Below, one piece after another: positions 1 to 11,849 of a DNA stretch of 64,000 nucleotides (its first letter is position 1; the number at the start of each line of letters is the position of its first letter). The stretch is from assembly GCA_907165275.2 (NCBI GenBank), contig OU015674.1, positions 2,108,001-2,172,000 on the forward strand, written 5' to 3'. Position numbers and translations under genes: made by a program. Origin of the DNA: Zygaena filipendulae. Lineage: Eukaryota; Arthropoda; Insecta; Lepidoptera; Zygaenidae. Below the pieces are notes generated by a model. It saw nothing but the letters and a program-made list of their open reading frames with translations. It searched no databases and had not been told where the DNA came from.

Positions 1-599
1 TGTAGTTCTAAAAATATTTTACCAACATTATCTAATACTAACAAATGAGTCTTATTTTCAGCAATAATAATTACTGTTCTAATTTTTACCTCACTAGGCT
101 GTCGGCTGGAATTTTTCCTATACTATAAGAATGAACTCAATGACTATTACACTAAACCACACAAATCAAAACAAAAAAGAGGCACAATCACAAAAAAGCG
201 TAATAACGATTGAATAACAATAACGTAAAATAGAAAATGAAACTTGTGTAAATCGCAAAATCTATTTTTAAATGGCCGACAGTTTTAAATTTGGAATTCT
301 GTCTGGCAAGCGTGTGCAGCCACTATGCAGTAGGCACTCCGCGTGTTACAAATTTTACATTTTATTTGAATAATCCGAAAATGCATTTCAATGCTGTTGA
401 ATGATTTTACGGAATGCAATGATCTTATCTGACGGTTATTAATAGTAATAGTTGAATAACTAGAGATAGCTATAGGATTATCAAGATACTTATAAATAAA
501 AAAATAATAGGTAAAGATACTCAATTCGTTGAGTCACAAAACCTAAAAACAGAGGTCGTTTGTTTTCACATCGTCCAGCCTACAGCTCAAAGATGATGA
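1..599. other. AT-rich intron, no gene recognised
   Basis: Downstream intron of the zinc-finger gene as far as the window shows. A slightly GC-richer patch at 300-350 could be part of an unrecognised repeat. No splice-bounded coding segment was found. Confidence 0.5.
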
Positions 600-810
600 A
601 GATTTAGTGTGTATGTATTTATGTGTGTAGGTATTTAGTATATTATGTATGTATCTGCTTTTATTTTTTTATTTTTTTTATTTTAATTTATTTTCTGTGT
701 AATGCCACTAAACTATCCCCTAGCCAAAAGGTACTGGTAGAGAATGCCTTAGGCATTAAATCCGCCTTTTGTACATAAATGTGCAATAAAGTTCTTTAAA
801 TAAATAAATT
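600..810 (+). mobile_element. 5'-truncated LINE 3' end with (AAAT)n tail
   Basis: Contains the motif GGTAGAGAATGCCTTAGGC, then ATTAAATCCGCCTTTTGTAC, GTGCAATAAAG and a TAAATAAAT tail. This is a 3' UTR plan common in lepidopteran non-LTR retrotransposons (Jockey/CR1-like; exact clade uncertain). No coding part remains. Confidence 0.65.
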
Positions 811-874
811 AAGTTCGCCATTTGTACACACTGTGCAATAAAGAATAAATAAATAAATAAATAAATAAATAAAT
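811..874 (+). mobile_element. Second, very short LINE 3' end with (AAAT)n tail
   Basis: A shorter copy of the same kind of 3' end (CGCCATTTGTACACACTGTG, CAATAAAG, then about eight AAAT units) directly abuts the first. The tail ends about 19 bp from the splice donor of the zinc-finger exon. Confidence 0.65.
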
Positions 875-893
875 GAACGCTGAATCCACGCAC

Positions 894-1113
894 CTGTATG
901 TAACCTCGTATGCTGCTGCACGTGGCTGAGTTGTTTGAATCTCCTATCACAGTAGGAGCATTTGTACGGTTTCTCGCCTGTATGCACCCTGATGTGCTGC
1001 ACCAGCTGGTGGTTCGAGCTGAACGACTTCAAGCACTGCTGGCACTGGTGCGGCTTCACTTCGCGCTGCAACTCCCGCGCATGCATTTGCATTGCGTTCT
1101 TGTGCATGAATAT
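894..1113 (-). CDS. Zinc-finger exon: two complete C2H2 fingers
   Basis: This 220-nt exon encodes 73 residues plus one base. A basic lead-in (starting IFMHKNAMQMHA) precedes two canonical fingers. Finger 1 has Cys24-X2-Cys27-X12-His40-X3-His44; finger 2 has Cys52-X2-Cys55-X12-His68-X3-His72. They are joined by the consensus linker TGEKPYK. The acceptor is a pyrimidine-rich tract ending TTGTTGCAG, joining in phase 0. The donor GTGCGT interrupts the next His-Thr-Gly linker in phase 1, so at least one more finger is expected in the next exon, outside the window. C2H2 fingers of this type bind DNA in the nucleus. The finger and lead-in resemble Drosophila dati/CG2052. Read-through of the donor gives only a short tail translated from a LINE poly-(AAAT) sequence, so the open frame beyond 893 is not coding. 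Confidence 0.9.
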
Positions 1114-4077
1114 CTGCAACAAGAAACCGGGCATTTGACACCAGCCACAACGAAACAGAGGTACCTACGTGTGATTGCAGCTAAATAAACTATGTATCGA
1201 AGCGTCATCGACTTAATCTTTCTTGATGGTAATATGAAATTCTGTTTTGTTCGAAAGGGACTTATTCCGAAATGGTCCCATTTAAATTTCATATATGATG
1301 AGTTCCGGAGACAGACAACAGAAAATTCTTGAAGTAATTTTAATTTTTTTTTTTTTCGTATTTTTTTCTTGTGAATTGTTTTTTATGTTTTCAAAATGAA
1401 ACACCATATAGAGTGAAAGCTTCTATAGAAGTGCAGTCAATGTTGAAGTTAAATTCATAGAAATCACAATAGAACATGTATTTCAGTGTTTTTGGTTATT
1501 TAACCCTTAAAGTTTAAAATTAGATGCTGCAGGTATATTAAATTTCACGTTTAGGCTGGAGTGACTGTTTCTTTGACGAAAGTCAGATGGTTTGGCCATT
1601 GGGTGAAACTTGAAATTTAGCATAAAGTTCCCAAAAATACTTTATACCTCATACTTTTCCGTTGTGATAGATGGGTTATTAGAATCACATTGGGCTATTT
1701 AAGATTTTCAAATAAAGTTAAGGTGAAAAATTTTAAACACGATCAAAACCGCGGGAGAAGAGAGATTTGCATTACGGTTTTATGCTACAGAAATGTGTAC
1801 AGCTACTTAATCACTGGGCGTTAGTGTACCGAAAGATAAAAAAGCATGTATTTTTCTTGTAGGTAAATAAATTTAAGAAAATTAAAACTTAACGCAAAAA
1901 AAAAACAAGTTTAAGTACGTTTTCAGATTAAAAAAACTTTAGTATTTTTCATAATAATGCACTGCTAAAAATTTAATATCTTTATTGCTAAAAAGGTGTG
2001 TTTTTTGAAATTTTCATCTTTGGCTTAAAAAGGTAGAGTCATTATGAATATGTGAGTAGATATAAATAAATAAAAATAACAATATTGTTTCATATTACAT
2101 TAAAGTAATGTGTGCTCTAGGAATCAAACCCAGAACTTTCAACGACAGATACCTATCCACATCTTCAAAGATATTAATATATTTTAAAGGTAGCGAGTAA
2201 GTCGGTTTGTCCAGTACAATTTTGCGGCGGCAAAGAAAATTTACTTTCTAGCTTCTAGCATAAGTCAGATAAAACAAAATTATAGGGTCGTGTGTCGTAT
2301 GTTTGTGTGAAGTGGAATATTATTCATAGCGCCTGTTAACTTAGCATTTTCATGCTTGATATATGTATACGATTATAGACTCTATCTATTTAAATTTTAA
2401 ACTCAAAGTGCACTGTCATTGGTAAACTGACTTTATTTGCTTTGCTTTACTTTGTATTGGAAAAAAAAACTATTTTACGTTAAATTTCATTTAAATTTAT
2501 CCAATTCTATGTCAAAAATTAATTTCAGTAAATTTTAGTGAAGCTCATAAAGGTCAAAGTGTCTGCGAGGCATACATTTTATCGGCAGAACATCTCAAAG
2601 TGATCCACTTAGATAACTGAGCATGCCAAAGTGAAAATTTCACAGGTCGCGGGTTCAAATCCGGTTGACAATAAGCAAAGTTTCATTCAGGGACTTGAAC
2701 ACCCACTTACAACGTAACCGATCCTCAAACCAGATCTGCCGTATTTGTTTACTAAAAATAAAGTAAATTAGCCTCTATGGAACGATCCATAGAGTCTATA
2801 ACCGTTTGAAAGTAATATTATAATTATAATACATTAAAATGCTTTATACGAGCTTATTTTTTATCTTAATTTAATCTCTCACGTTGTATATTTTATCTGT
2901 GGTATAACTATATTTATTGGAAACCCGTCCATATTCTACGATTACAAAGAAATGACTTCGTAACACGCAATGGTATAGTGCTGGCCATTAAAAACACCCA
3001 GAGACGTAAAAAAACATGTTCACAATTTAAAAATGCTTAATAAAATAAACTAAAAAATCATTTCTCAAGTAGGTAGGTACATGAAGGTAAAAAAGCTGAT
3101 TTATTTGCACAATTTAGGAAGTACAAATGCAATATTGACGTGTTTTCCTACTTGTCAAAGAATAAAAAAAAAATCGTATAAAACAAAAACAATCGTTACC
3201 TCGGGCAAATCCATATGACGGATCATGTCGTACGTCCACATTTTACTGTATTAGAAAAATCTAAAACTTTTATATTACTATGTACAATATAAATAAAATA
3301 TTAAAATTTCTATACACGTTCAATTTTAATTAAGTCACGCAACAAAGTATCATAGTTATTTTAATTTTTGTATGCCTCTTCGTATGAAGGAAAACCGATT
3401 CAAAAATTAAAATATTAATTATTATAAGTGAATTAGTTGGGAAAAAAAACAATTAATTATCTATTCCTCTACAGTCGCAAGCTTCCACGAGCCATTTAAT
3501 ATACTTTAACGATTCAATAACAGGAAACTATTTTTTGATAAACATTTTATTTATAAATGTTTAACACAAGTACATACTACAGTTTCGCCACCTGTTATGA
3601 AAACATTAATATTATATGGTAATTATACAAAACACAAGCTTATATTTTTCATTAGTAAGGAGAACTACACGAATCGATTCTTACAATCATTTCACTGGTA
3701 GGAAGCCATACAATGTCAAAGGAAATTCGCAAACGACGCGATCTATCATGGACTTTTTCTTTTATTCAACCTAGCATCGCCAGGTCAAAGAAATAACTTA
3801 AACAATTCGGAAGACTATAGGATACCTACCCCCAAAAAAATCCAATAAAAGAGTATGTCATCAACTCGAGACATAAATAACGTGTCTATTGTTTTTTTAT
3901 TATCTAACTGACGGGTTAGATAGAATTTATACATATTTTCATACCTCGACACCATGCTCATAACTAGAATAAATATTAGGTAAAGATTTTCTTTCCTAAA
4001 AATATATATCTATCCGAATTAATTGTCACGCCAGTGTACCTACAAACCTTTTCACGCGTGTTAGAAAGTAGAACTGG
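1114..4077. other. Giant intron, left part: AT-rich, tRNA-like SINE relics
   Basis: No coding segment seen. Box-B-like motifs occur at about 2120-2140 (minus) and 2647-2660 (plus; GGGTTCAAATCC), suggesting degraded tRNA-derived SINEs. A 9-bp perfect hairpin lies at 2773-2794 (CTCTATGGA/TCCATAGAG, loop ACGA). Confidence 0.45.
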
Positions 4078-4202
4078 GCCCTTATTCACTATGAGCAACA
4101 ACATTCCTTGCCCATAACGCGCGTCCTAAAAACACAATCCCAAATGGGCTTATTACATTACATACTTCCAATTTAGGGTATCTAAATCGGATACAATTTA
4201 AG

Positions 4203-4324
4203 ATCAGTGAGTGAGAGAGAGAGAGAGCGAGTGATCACACTACACTAAATTGTACCCTAAATCGACTAGTCTAGGGTACATTTTGATGTAGTGTGATCAC
4301 TCGCTCTCTCTCTCACTCACTGAT
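4203..4324. repeat. Perfect-ended 120-bp hairpin with (GA)n arms
   Basis: Arms ATCAGTGAGTGAGAGAGAG and the complementary CTCTCACTCACTGAT enclose GCGAGTGATCACACTACA and its complement. The centre CTAAATCGACTAGTCTAGGG folds almost without a loop. Inserted in or part of the larger element at 4078-4812. Confidence 0.7.
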
Positions 4325-4467
4325 CCTAAATCGGAACCAAGTGTTCTAACTTCGATTACACCTTCCGATTTCCTAGATTGGTGTCTGACAAATTGTGAAG
4401 TGTAATAAGCTCCGCTCCAGGCGCAAAAATACTAGAAATTAACGTTCTATATGCCATAAGACACTTA

Positions 4468-4704
4468 CCGCCGCACTCAGAGTCGACTTTAATGATTACT
4501 TAGTTAAGTATAGATTTTTAAAACAAAACTGCCGCAATCAGACAAGTTTAATAAATTAATGTTAGTTGGCATTTAACTAATTAAGTTACAACTCATTGAA
4601 TGCCAATTAACATTAATTTACTGAAAGTCTCTGATTGCGGCAGTTTTGTTTTAAAAATCCGTACTTAACTAAGTAATCATTAAAGTCGACTCTGAGTGCG
4701 GCGG
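4468..4704. mobile_element. Palindromic MITE, family A, copy 1 (TTA target duplication)
   Basis: Terminal inverted repeats of about 75 bp begin CCGCCGCACTCAGAGTCGAC. Direct TTA flanks sit at 4465-4467 and 4705-4707, as in PIF/Harbinger (Tourist-like) elements. The centre is itself palindromic (AATTGGCATTTAACTAATTA). Non-coding. Confidence 0.75.
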
Positions 4705-4950
4705 TTAGTAAAGGTATTTTTTTAAGTGAAACTTCTTTGAGCACGAGGAAAAAGCACATTTTTGAGGCGTGTTTTTTTAACGCGACGTGTTATGGCCATA
4801 GTGAATAAGGGCACTGATTTTATCACGCAACTAAGAAACTGCGAAGAATTTAGTTCTAATGCGAATCGATGAAGGGGTCTAAGGTTCTATGCCCGGAACG
4901 CAACACCGGTGATGGATATCATTAATCATTAACAATCTATAGGTATAGGT

Positions 4951-5260
4951 AGGTATACATAAATAAAATTGAAGTGTCTGTTGGTAATTTCAAATTAACA
5001 GCTCTTCACTAAATGCACATGAAAGTACGGTATACGGTACTTACATAAGAAAATCAATTTTTAGTAATTTTCTCGGTCTGTCTATTTGTTTGTTCCGGCT
5101 GATCTCCGAAACGGTTAGATCGATTTTAACGGGACTAACGGGACTCACTGGCAGATAGCTAATGTTACAAGAAGTAACTTAGGCTACTTTTATTTTAGAA
5201 AAAAATAGCTCCCGTGGGAATTCCGATACTCACGCGGGTGAAACCGCGGGGCACAGCTAG
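4951..5260 (+). mobile_element. Helitron-like element
   Basis: Ends GCGGGTGAAACCGCGGGGCA then CAGCTAG: a short hairpin about 10 bp before a CTAG terminus, typical of Helitron 3' ends. The body matches the copy at 37795-38079 (AAATGCACATGAAAGTAC, CCGATTTTAACGGGAC). The 5' end is approximate. Confidence 0.6.
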
Positions 5261-5362
5261 CTATAAATATAGTGATTGATGTAAAACATTGTGGCAAGGT
5301 CTTAAACACTTTAGTCAGCCTTTGAACCTTATTACTATAGCAATAAGATACAATGACAATGA

Positions 5363-5684
5363 GTGTATCTATTAGTACATTTTAAGCATGTTTGTTGTTG
5401 CTGTTGTTTATTGTATGTGTGTATATATATTTGTTTATGTCCGTCTAATGTATGTTTAAGTAGTCCCAATTCGTTTTTGTATCTGTTTTTGGAATGTTAT
5501 CTAAATGCCGCACTCTCTACCTTTCTCTTCCTCTCTCCCTCTAACTTAGGTTGCCTATGAAAAGATTGCTCTTAGCAATATAGGTCACCTAAATTGTACG
5601 TACCTACTATGTAACTGTGTCTTTGTAATATGTGTTTTCTTCTGTGTGCGTGCAATAAAGTATATTTGATTTGATTTGATTTGA
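5363..5684 (+). mobile_element. LINE 3' end with (TTGAT)n tail
   Basis: Motifs GATTGCTCTTAGCAATATAG and GTGCAATAAAG precede a repeated TTTGATTTGATTTGA tail. This is a non-LTR retrotransposon 3' UTR truncated at its 5' side; no coding part remains. Confidence 0.6.
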
Positions 5685-5710
5685 ATGACTGTCAAATATT
5701 TACATACTCA

Positions 5711-5980
5711 CTGGTCCCCGCGGTTTCACCCGCATTAGTTTCGGTGTTCCCGCGGGCATTCCGACATAAAAGTACTTACTACCCTATTTTAATGTAGTTT
5801 CTTTCGCGTTAATTTCGGAGTTCCCGTGGGAATTCCAGCATTATAAGTAGCCTTTGTCCTTCTTTGCACCCCTGACAACGCGTATGCAAAATTTCGTGGT
5901 GATCGGTTGAGCCGTTTAGCTGTGAAAGCGTACCTAACAAACAAACTAACTCACTTTCGTATTTATAATAATAGTAAGGA
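5711..5980 (-). mobile_element. Two nested or fused Helitron-like copies
   Basis: Reverse orientation. Two stretches of GTTTCACCCGC/TTCGCG plus AATTTCGG(A/T)GTTCCCG lie one after the other. The left end reads CTGG instead of CTAG. The right end ATTTATAATAATAGTAAGGA is the complement of a typical start. Confidence 0.55.
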
Positions 5981-6369
5981 TTTCTGCTGCTATCTGTACA
6001 ACGTCCACGCTCGGACAACCCCTTCAGGCGTAATTAGTGGCATAAAAAATAGAACGATCCCGAATCGCGAAAAAATTAAATGTACAATATTATAATGGAC
6101 TGAATACAGAGAGAAAGAGATGCACTTATGAAGTTCGTATAGTCTTGTCTCGTTCTCACAGCTCTTCGTGGTATATTTTGTTAGTGAATGGTGAAACCCG
6201 AGATCGTTTCACGTAAATTATAACAGAAGTGCCGTATCCATTAAGAAATATTATACGACAACCCCTATTTTAATGTTTAACGAGATTTTTTGATAATAAT
6301 TTATGGTAAAAATGTGATCGGAAATAATAAAAATTTTGAACGCAACGCGACGCGGCTTAAGTTTTATCG

Positions 6370-6560
6370 ATGTCCGAGTTCGCTCGAATTAATTTCGGGG
6401 TTCCCGAAGAAATTCCGGAATAGGAAGTACCTTATGTCTTTTTTTGTATCCCTGACAAACGTGTGAGCGAAATTTCATGATGATCGGTTCAGTAGTTAAG
6501 GCGCAAAAGTATAACAATCAAACGAATAAAAAAACCGACTTTCGCGTTTTTTATGTTAGA
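6370..6560 (-). mobile_element. Degraded Helitron-like relic
   Basis: Reverse-orientation body (TTAATTTCGGGGTTCCCG, TGATGATCGGTTCAGTAGTT) without an intact hairpin or CTAG end. Confidence 0.45.
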
Positions 6561-6595
6561 TGGGATAGTTAGGTATAGGATGCATTTTGTTAATA

Positions 6596-6959
6596 GGGAT
6601 GTTGACTACTATTGAAAATCAAAATTCTAATTAGTCCGTCTGTTAGAAAATAAAAAAACAATAGACACGCATTTTTTGCTTTTTTAAATAAATTAAAATA
6701 TACAGAGATAAAGGGCATTAAAGTTTAGGATTTTAGATTAGGTTTAAATTAGTTTAGAATTAGGGATAAGTTTAGGAGGTCGTGACGTCACTAACCGCAA
6801 AACCGCCATACAAACTGTCAAAATAGTGACGTCACGCGAAATTTCAACTCAATATATCGCCGTTATTTTTTGATTACGTAAAGAAAGAAAAAATACGTGT
6901 CCAATATTTTTTAATAATCTACAAGACGGACTAAAAAATAAAAATTAGTCAACATGCCC
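6596..6959. mobile_element. MITE family B, copy 1, carrying two CRE-type palindromes
   Basis: Inverted ends GGGATGTTGAC and GTCAACATGCCC with further complementary AGTCCGTCTTGTAGA-like arms. Near-identical to 59719-60040. Each copy keeps two GTGACGTCAC palindromes (here 6782-6791 and 6826-6835). Non-coding. Confidence 0.7.
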
Positions 6960-7133
6960 ATTTTATGTTATTAGATAAAGTACTTAGGCATAATATAATA
7001 AACCCAGGTAGAACGTTTTAAAAATTACTTACTACATAATCTTAATTTAAATATTCTCCTATCGTTTTTTTTTTTTATAAAATATCTATTATTATATCTA
7101 TTTATCCTGCTAATATTATCCTACTTATCCTAA

Positions 7134-7331
7134 TCCTACTAATATTATAAATGTGAAAGTGTGGATGTTTAGATGTTTGTTACTCAATTACGCAAAAACG
7201 GCTGAACGGATTTGGATGAAATTTGGCATGCACGTTGTCAGAGGTACAGAAAAGGACATACTTACTTTTTGTTCCGGAATTCCTGCGGGAACTCCGAAAT
7301 TACCGCGGGTGAAACCGCGGGGCACAGCTAG
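7134..7331 (+). mobile_element. Helitron-like element, near-complete
   Basis: Starts TCCTACTAATATTATAAATG and ends with hairpin GCGGGTGAAACCGC and GCACAGCTAG followed by T. At 198 bp it is a compact, non-autonomous copy. Confidence 0.7.
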
Positions 7332-9472
7332 TATATATATAAATAATATTTTCTACAGCAGAATTACTTTGACCTCAGCTGTACGCGTCTTAAAAAAATT
7401 AGATTGCGTTATGCATACTTTAAGGGATTTTTTAACCATAAAGTACGTAGCTCATCGCGTTCACAAACCACGAGTTAAAATAAGATCGACCTAAAAAAAA
7501 CTCATATAAATGAGTCAAGTTTACATAAAAATGAGTCACCCGGTAACCTTGTGACTCAGTTTTTATTGAGCGCGAGTGCATGTGCACAAAGAAACGCACT
7601 TATCGCGATGCGTGCTTATTTATATCCGCAAAGTTTTATCTTTCTTTCTTTTAGAAAAGGATGGACGTACTTTGTGCATAAAATCTAGGTGTACACCGGG
7701 TGTAAGATTGAACTTGGGACATATTCGAACCTTCGATAACTCAAGCTTAGATGTAACTAAAAAAATATAAATAAAAAAAAACTTATAAATAACGGAGGAA
7801 ATCTTAAATAAAAGCGTGAATTTATGCGGGTGAATGACCTTTACATACGTATGAATTAGATTTGTTGGCGCGTCAAGAAAGGGTTGTATGATCTTTAGAA
7901 TATGAACCGTCATCGCGTCGACAATTTTCTTGAATATTTTCTTTCTACCTATAAAATAAATTTAATAGATTTTTAGATACTGACCACCATCTAATACCAC
8001 CATAAGTCCCTCGTTTAACCTTACACTGTTTATGAAAAATCAAACGTCGTGTTAGTCTCTCAAAAACTCAAAATTAAATAAAAAACAACTGAAGATGAGT
8101 TTTTAATTCTACAGCACTTTTACTACTACTAAACTAAAACCAGACAAAGCACCTGTAGGTAACAGCAATGAAATGTTCTATTCGCTTTGTAAAATTAACA
8201 TGTACCAATTTTTAATTGCAGGTTTATTTCACAGTTCAAAAAAAATACAACAAAAGCACCCGTACTGGGTGTCCCAGTGGTAATTATCAAGTTAACACTT
8301 CCCTTCGACACCTGTTATAGCGAAACGAGTGTTTTACGACAGCACGTGAAATAATATACTTAGGTAGGTACCTATCGGGGGTGAAAATTATACGCACAAT
8401 TAATTGTCGTCTGACGTGTTTTGACATAACTCATACGTTAAAACAAACGTTTTTTTTTTTTGTTACGTTGCAAAGGTTATAAACCTTTCAGGTTGATTAA
8501 CATTGAGAAAGCAGCAACGCGCGGGCTAAGCAGCGTTTCTGGTGCTTTGTATACCAAATGTAAAAGGTAAAACAGACGAAGATTTGACTGATTTTTTGGC
8601 TTCAATTTACAAGTCTCGTAATTCCGCGCGGCAGCTAGCGAGCTTTATAGGGTCGTGCTGTGCTATCCATAATACATTACTTTTATAGGTACTTTCAATT
8701 ATATTATATTAATAGGTAGGTAGGTCTAAATTTCGGGAGTCCTTCGGGAACTCTAAAAAGTACCGCGAATACTGTGGCTTTCTACGAATGAAAAAATGTT
8801 TAGATCCATCCAAGTGTGGTTCCAAACTTACATAATATTTATTTAAAATCTTTCAACCTCTTTATATTAAGTACTGAACATCGCCGTTGCACTTTCAATG
8901 TGAGTTGACCCTAAGTAAATCATATCGAGGCCGACTCACAGCAATCAATAACAAACAAACACGCTCTGTTTCACGGCATTTTTATAAATAAAACCATTAA
9001 TAAGACAACAATTATGTGTAGTAAGTAAATGTTTATTTTTTATGTACGTGTAGGCACAACTCAACCTTGCCCCTTGAAGAAAGTTGATAACATTAATAAA
9101 CAATAAAAACTTATAATTATAATTATATCGTACCTACCTATATTTGTTCGTGCATTTTTATTTATTGAAGGTTCCGTATTATCTTCGTATTCCTTAGAAT
9201 ATTCAACCAAAACGGCGTCTGCCATTTGACATCCTATCCCTTTTGCCAAAAATAGGTAGGTAGGTACAGGTAGGTACGTGAGAACCGATCCCGCTCTCTC
9301 ATGTCCGACAGTGTCGGTATTGATATCTTTAAGTTTTTGATAGTCGGTTAATAATTGTACAAAAGTAGGTTATAATATTATAATATATTATATTTTCTAC
9401 TGTTTTAACTAATAGTTATAAAATTTTACTCTTCGTAGGTATAGGTAAACATTGAAAACAAACCGCCGCACT
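7332..9472. other. Giant intron segment, no gene assigned
   Basis: AT-rich. Holds a Helitron fragment near 8725-8775 and TAGGTA-type simple sequence near 9250. The minus frame at 9061-9249 contains a short ATG-led peptide discussed as a candidate in the findings. Nothing else recognised. Confidence 0.4.
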
Positions 9473-9691
9473 CAGAGTCGACTTTAATGATTACCTAGTT
9501 AAGTATAGATTTTTAAAACAAAACTGCCGCAATCAGACAAGTTTAATAAATTAATGTTAATTGACATTTAACTAATTAAGTTACATCTCATTAAATGCCA
9601 ATTAACATTAATTTACTGAACGTCTCTGATTGCGGCAGTTATGTTTTAAAAATCTATACTTAACTAAGTAATAATTAAAGTCATGCGGCCG
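9473..9691. mobile_element. Palindromic MITE, family A, copy 2
   Basis: Same terminal and central sequence as 4468-4704. The right terminus is shortened (CATGCGGCCG), having lost part of the GTCGACTCTGAGTG arm. Confidence 0.7.
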
Positions 9692-10468
9692 TAAGACTAA
9701 AATTTTGATAAGTTCGAATCATTGCTTATCGTATCTGCAATGGAGTAAGAATGAAGGAACCAGCATTCAAATTTTAATTTCACTTTTCTCTCTGTGGTTT
9801 TAATCATTGATTTCATCTTTTGGTGAATTTTTTTTTTTTTTCAAAGCGGAACGCCAAAACAAACGCTCGTCGACAAGATTGGTTTATCACGATGAGCCTT
9901 GTGCCGGCCTTGCATTGAGAATGAGTGTGTGCAAGCCTTTATCACCACTCTGTTTGATGATATAATGATTAACTATTACAAAAGTATTGCCTTACACTAA
10001 CTTATAACTCCAGATTCGCTTGCGGTATTTGGACTTGATGGTATGAAATCTTATCAAAAGTTAGGGTACTTATATTAATTTTAAGATTACTTACTAAGTA
10101 GCTGGACGGGTTTGGATGAAATTACGCAAAATGGTAGAATATGTTCTGGATAAACACAGTCATAAGATATCTATTCGGACTTTTTAAAATAAATAATCTT
10201 AAACACCCAGTCTAAGTCACAAGTTTGCTATTATTATTTATAGTACCTTGCTTAGATAATTTTGTAGTAAATTACTTATGTAAATATAAATACTTAAAAT
10301 CGGCTTTTATAACAAACTTTTCTTTTTTCTATCCTCTAAATGTACCTAACCTTAGAATAAGTTCATATAGGTAGGTATGTAGGTAACAAGTTATATATGG
10401 ACAATCAGAATAACACAATACAATCGATTATCTTTCGATTGAAAAATCAACCCCAAATGAAACATTTA

Positions 10469-11095
10469 CGGCCGCACTCAGTGTCGACTTTAATGATTAC
10501 TTATTTATGTCGCAGAAAATAGATGCCTACTTTTGTGTCCTTTTCTGCGGCAGTACTGATCCCAAGATACTTTTCGTAGGGCTAGGCCACAGAGTCTTCG
10601 ACTGCTGACTCTTTATAATTTTCCCATTATTCTTATTGTAGGCTCAATCTTCTGCCACTTCTTCTGTCTTGACACTTGGTTTAATCTCATGAACCTCGGT
10701 GAGGGCCCCTTGACATAATATATTATTGTTCTAATTTTTTCTCACTATGAGGACACACACTTGGTCGTTGGTATGGCTTGGTGTGGTCTCCTAACTGTAC
10801 TTTTAGATGTTAAATCCTCTGTACTGATTGGTTAATTGGATATATTTGTAGGAGACTGGTCCCCATAGCACAGGGAATCCTAGTTTAAGGACTAGTGCTC
10901 CCTTATCGTATAGCATTGTTTTTTGTGTTTTTATAAACGCTTTTTTAATTATTTTTTTTCATTTTTTTCATGTATTAATGTTAATTGGCATTTAACTAAT
11001 TAAGTTACATCTCGTTAAATGTCAATTAACATTAATTTACTGAACGTCTCTGATTGCGGCAGTTTTGTTTTAAAAATCTATACTGAGTGCGGCGG
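10469..11095. mobile_element. MITE family A, enlarged copy with non-palindromic cargo
   Basis: The left end (GGCCGCACTCAGTGTCGAC) and right end (ACTGAGTGCGGCGG) match family A, and the palindromic centre is found at 10976-11040. Between about 10510 and 10975 lies roughly 465 bp absent from the short copies. It may be captured host DNA or remains of a longer parent element. No open frame of note. Confidence 0.6.
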
Positions 11096-11525
11096 TAAGA
11101 CAAATTACTCGTGTACTATATAATTGTTCTTATTGAGACTCAAACCCACGACTTTTATAAGCTTTTATCACGAGAAAGTTGAGCTAAAAAAATTAATAAA
11201 AATGGGTATAAACAAACAAAATGTATTATCTATATTCAGTTTGGTAGGTAAGTATGGTATACCAGGATGATTGCTATCTATTATGAAGGCAGAACCGGAA
11301 CGATTAGCAATAATATGACCGTGCTATTTGCGAATGACATGTATAGGTAGGCATTACATGTGCGATTTAATAAAATAAAGGTTGGATAAAGACATATTTT
11401 TACAAAAATAATTTATGCTTTGTGCATGTTGTCTTTGCTAAATGGACGGGTGTTATTTGAATAATACCTAGTATGAATGGCCGGAACCTATAAGTTCAGT
11501 TACAATATACCATATTAAATTATCA

Positions 11526-11846
11526 TCTATTACTATAATAAAAGAGTAGAATCCGCGATTTTGTACATTGAATATTTTTACAAAAAATTGAGAGGCTGTG
11601 AATGCTGTGATAAAAGAAAAGTAACCGAGCCCAAAAAAATTGTTTTTAAAATTCTTTTCCGTCTGTCTGTCTATCTGTCTGTTTGGTCGCGATAATCTCT
11701 GCATCTACTGAACGGATTGTCATGCAGTTTTTACTGGTAGATTAAGCTAAGCCTGGGGCTACATATACCTAGGCTTTGCTTGATTTCAATCGGATGTCGG
11801 GAAAAAAAAGTTGTTTCACGCGGGTGAAGCCGCGGGGCACAGCTAG
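11526..11846 (+). mobile_element. Helitron-like element (subfamily shared with 45255-45400)
   Basis: Body motifs AGAGTAGAATCCGCGATTTT and AAAAGAAAAGTAACCGAGC recur at 45.3 kb. Ends with the hairpin GCGGGTGAAGCCGC and GCACAGCTAG. Confidence 0.6.
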
Positions 11847-11849
11847 TTT

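Larger units (their letters stand above)
4078..4812. mobile_element. Nested inverted-repeat element (outer MITE)
   Basis: The ends are inverted copies: GCCCTTATTCACTATG at the left and its complement at the right, with more inner similarity (CCATAACGCG...). The element holds two other palindromic units (4203-4324 and 4468-4704). A possible ACTG repeat flanks it, but the duplication length is unclear. No transposase is present. Confidence 0.6.

Noticed and set aside
796..893. Extension of the finger frame beyond the exon
   Set aside because: Translates the intronic donor and LINE tail; the donor GTGCGT at 893 ends the exon.
7153..7494. 113-codon plus-strand frame
   Set aside because: Mostly Helitron-like element sequence plus AT-rich flank.
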